A stretch of DNA of 64,000 nucleotides from Planctomycetes bacterium B3_Pla (GTDB taxonomy: Bacteria > Planctomycetota > Phycisphaerae > Sedimentisphaerales > Anaerobacaceae), in the NCBI GenBank assembly GCA_005223045.1, contig NJBM01000014.1, positions 62,001 through 126,000 on the forward strand, given 5' to 3'. The position numbers and the translations under genes were made by a program. Of the stretch, positions 62,103 through 64,000 are shown in pieces. The notes beneath the pieces were generated by a model. The model was not told where the DNA came from. It did no database searches and was given only the letters and a program-made list of their open reading frames with translations. Each line of letters opens with the position of its first letter. Position 1 is the stretch's first letter.

Positions 62103-64000
62103 TTATTTTGATGTGAGTGATTGGGCCTCCGATCCGTAAACCTGCGAGACCTGCAGGCCGTTTGCCTGGGATGTGTAGAAAATGCGGCCGTTAGAGACAA
62201 CCGAACCGACACATTCTCGTAGGTCAACACACGGACCCGAAGAGACCAGTTTGTTGCCGTCGGAGATGTCGATCATGTCCATATTAGAGCCAAGCACGTA
62301 AGGCTCCGACATAGCGAATCGGGTGCACGCATAGCGCTTGTCGAAGTTAGAATGGATTTTGCCCGTATCCTTGTGTATGACGAAACTCGGCTTGCCCGTC
62401 GAGCCATGTACGAAAACAGAATTGCGCCCAATCGTCACGACATTGACAGCTTTTCCGACCGGCTCCGACTGCCAGACCAATGAGCCGCTCTCGGCATCGA
62501 GACAGAAAACATAGCGATTTTGCGTTCTCTCGGTGGGTGCGTTGTACCCCCCAAGATACAGGCGTCCATCGTCTGCCGAGATGGTGCAGCCGGCAGTGAC
62601 ATAATACTTTGTTGTCAGCCAGATGACCTGGCCGGTCGTCGGTTCGATAGCCGCCGTCAGGCCTCTCGCCTTGGGTTTGCCGTCCTTCCTTCTCGGAGCG
62701 TATCCGAAAAAGGTCGAATAGTAGAGCGTACCATCCATCAGGCATACACCTGCATCGTTGCCGCCGGAACCGAATTGCGAGAAATCAATTGTCCAGACTT
62801 CATCTCCGGTCTCGATGTCCCACGCCCGCACGAAAGGCTTGTTGTCCCTGGGATAGTACGGATTGTTGTGCGTGTAAATCCAGCTCATAATCTCGGCGTC
62901 ATCCGGCGCTTTCACCGGCTCGCCTTTCTGAACATAAGCCTTTTCCGTCCCCTGCGGTGCATATTTGCCCGACCCAAAAACATAAACGGCAAGGTCCTTG
63001 TATATGATCGGCGGCTGCTGCCGGCTCCAGCTCGGCGAGCCGGTAAACGGAGCCTCCCAGATCAGCTCGCCCGTAGCCGCATTCAGGCAGCGCATACGGG
63101 ATTCTCGCAATCCCGCCTGCGGGACCAGCAGGCGTTCCCGGAAGTAATGCGGGCCTGTGAAGGATACATGGACACCGGGCCAATACCGCCGCCACAGCAA
63201 CCTCCCCGTCTCCTGCTCTACGGCAAAAATCTGCCCTTCGGCTGTATGTGTGTACATACGCCCGCCACCACAGACGGGCATGTGCTTGAAAGTGCCTTCA
63301 TAGCGCCGAATCCATTTGACTCTGAAAGGAGGTTTCAAGCCCTGGTCGTTGGCATTTGTACTTGCCTGGTTGCCGAAATTGGTGAACCAGTCATACTTCG
63401 AGTCGGCCAGTTGGCTCGTCAGTGGGCTTCTTATCTCCTGCACTTGAAGGTCCTTTGACGGCAGTGAAGCCTTGCCTTTTTGCCCTAAGACGTACAGATA
63501 CCCGTCCTCGCAGCCGAAATAAACCCTGCCGTCGCAGACAGCCGCCGGGGCAGAGATAGCTTTGCCGAAAGCGGTCTTGAACGACCACACCTCGCCGCTT
63601 CCCGATAGCGGGACAACGTAAAGACTGCCGTCCAAGCCGCCATATACTCCCTTATCGCGAAGAAGGATCGGCGACGCGATAGACGGATAGCCCCCGAGAT
63701 ACTGGGCCTGCTCTTTGTCCGGAGAATGCTTGCAGAAACCGAAACCTTCTTCGGGACGGCACCGGTAAACATCCCTGCCGCGAATGCTGACCGAGCAGAA
63801 GCTCAGCAGGCCCGGCCGATTTATCTCGGTCTGTGTGCCGGGAACATAGTCGGTTATTTCTTTACTGACGGCGACTTGAATTACTTCCACCCGGCCTGTG
63901 TTATCCCGTCGATGCCACTGTCTGTAGAGGGCCCCATCTTCGCTTATGCTTATCCCAAACGTAGCCGGTTTCTCTGAACCCGCGTAAGCGGGCACCTCGG
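62103..64000 (-). CDS. PQQ/BamB-type beta-propeller protein, 5' end beyond the window
   Basis: At least 630 residues, with many PQQ-like blades (YVFCLDAESGSLVWQSEPVGK, FAVEQETGRLLWRRYWPG). The frame is still open at the right window edge and there is no signal peptide or convincing start inside (a GTG at 63995 is in a palindrome), so the gene is 5'-truncated. The family usually binds cofactors or partner proteins outside the cytoplasm. It reads toward the SGNH gene. Function otherwise unknown. Confidence 0.83.
   Translation of the reverse strand, partial: EVPAYAGSEKPATFGISISEDGALYRQWHRRDNTGRVEVIQVAVSKEITDYVPGTQTEINRPGLLSFCSVSIRGRDVYRCRPEEGFGFCKHSPDKEQAQYLGGYPSIASPILLRDKGVYGGLDGSLYVVPLSGSGEVWSFKTAFGKAISAPAAVCDGRVYFGCEDGYLYVLGQKGKASLPSKDLQVQEIRSPLTSQLADSKYDWFTNFGNQASTNANDQGLKPPFRVKWIRRYEGTFKHMPVCGGGRMYTHTAEGQIFAVEQETGRLLWRRYWPGVHVSFTGPHYFRERLLVPQAGLRESRMRCLNAATGELIWEAPFTGSPSWSRQQPPIIYKDLAVYVFGSGKYAPQGTEKAYVQKGEPVKAPDDAEIMSWIYTHNNPYYPRDNKPFVRAWDIETGDEVWTIDFSQFGSGGNDAGVCLMDGTLYYSTFFGYAPRRKDGKPKARGLTAAIEPTTGQVIWLTTKYYVTAGCTISADDGRLYLGGYNAPTERTQNRYVFCLDAESGSLVWQSEPVGKAVNVVTIGRNSVFVHGSTGKPSFVIHKDTGKIHSNFDKRYACTRFAMSEPYVLGSNMDMIDISDGNKLVSSGPCVDLRECVGSVVSNGRIFYTSQANGLQVSQVYGSEAQSLTSK
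63979..63992. repeat. Palindrome CCCGC-GTAA-GCGGG inside the PQQ gene
   Basis: A perfect 5-bp stem with a four-base loop lies at the 5' end of the visible coding part and encodes Pro-Ala-Tyr-Ala on the minus strand. It resembles the intergenic palindromes of this window in style. Confidence 0.4.

Noticed and set aside
1-64000. tRNA, rRNA or tmRNA genes
   Set aside because: I saw no T-loop/acceptor pattern or rRNA-like conserved stretch on either strand, although a covariance search was not possible.

Overview
The window looks like a chromosome segment of a planctomycete, most likely class Phycisphaerae (Sedimentisphaerales-like). I infer this from gene content, not from a marker gene: a long MoxR/DUF58/VWA ('Bat-type') cluster, a pseudopilin ending in an H-X9-DG motif, many exported PQQ- and TolB-type propellers, DUF1080 and Gfo/Idh/MocA proteins with Sec, lipoprotein or Tat signals, a decayed PEP-CTERM-like tail, and short intergenic repeats. 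I saw no rRNA, tRNA, CRISPR array, transposase or phage gene.

Layout. 1-1.7 kb: a Tat-exported oxidoreductase behind a good sigma70-like promoter. 1.7-14.2 kb (minus): an eight-gene cluster, moxR - DUF58 - BatA-like - VWA membrane protein - DUF4175-like - DUF4159 - tetraheme cytochrome/phosphoesterase - thioredoxin. 14.2-15.1 kb: a non-coding stretch with a terminator and a PEP-CTERM-like gene remnant. 15.1-22.3 kb: a modular exported carbohydrate-binding-type protein, a DUF1080 lipoprotein, an orphan GspF-like protein, a coiled-coil MscS channel and a DUF481 outer-membrane protein. 22.4-26 kb: peptide and amide hydrolases (M19, C69, PuuD-like). 26-34.4 kb (minus): a giant exported PQQ-propeller/methyltransferase/malectin fusion, an RDD protein, an exported nitrilase-family enzyme and a di-CxxCH propeller protein resembling HzsA-related proteins.

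34.4-37.4 kb looks like an accessory island: an unknown protein translationally overlapped by a membrane-anchored ParA/MinD-type ATPase, followed by about 750 bp of non-coding repeats. 37.4-46.8 kb (plus): a pseudopilin, then a catabolic set of glycyl-radical enzyme activase, HypD-like glycyl-radical enzyme with an altered active-site motif, HExxH peptidase lipoprotein, sodium:solute symporter with a periplasmic insert, and aminopeptidase P. Together these suggest uptake and breakdown of proline- or hydroxyproline-type peptides. 46.9-50 kb (minus): GlmU-like protein, acyl carrier protein, and an isopropylmalate/Re-citrate synthase-like enzyme. 50.2-52.4 kb (minus): a PhoD-like phosphatase and an HExxH lipoprotein-like protein.

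52.6-62.1 kb (plus) is the most unusual region. Seven closely spaced genes encode three paralogous exported TolB-like propellers, an exported ankyrin protein, a lipoprotein fusing an FGE/SUMF1-type domain to a class I/II histone-deacetylase-type amidohydrolase, an AlgI-like MBOAT acyltransferase and a membrane-anchored SGNH esterase. I infer a cell-surface acyl-modification system with both adding and removing activities. The window ends inside a minus-strand PQQ-propeller gene.
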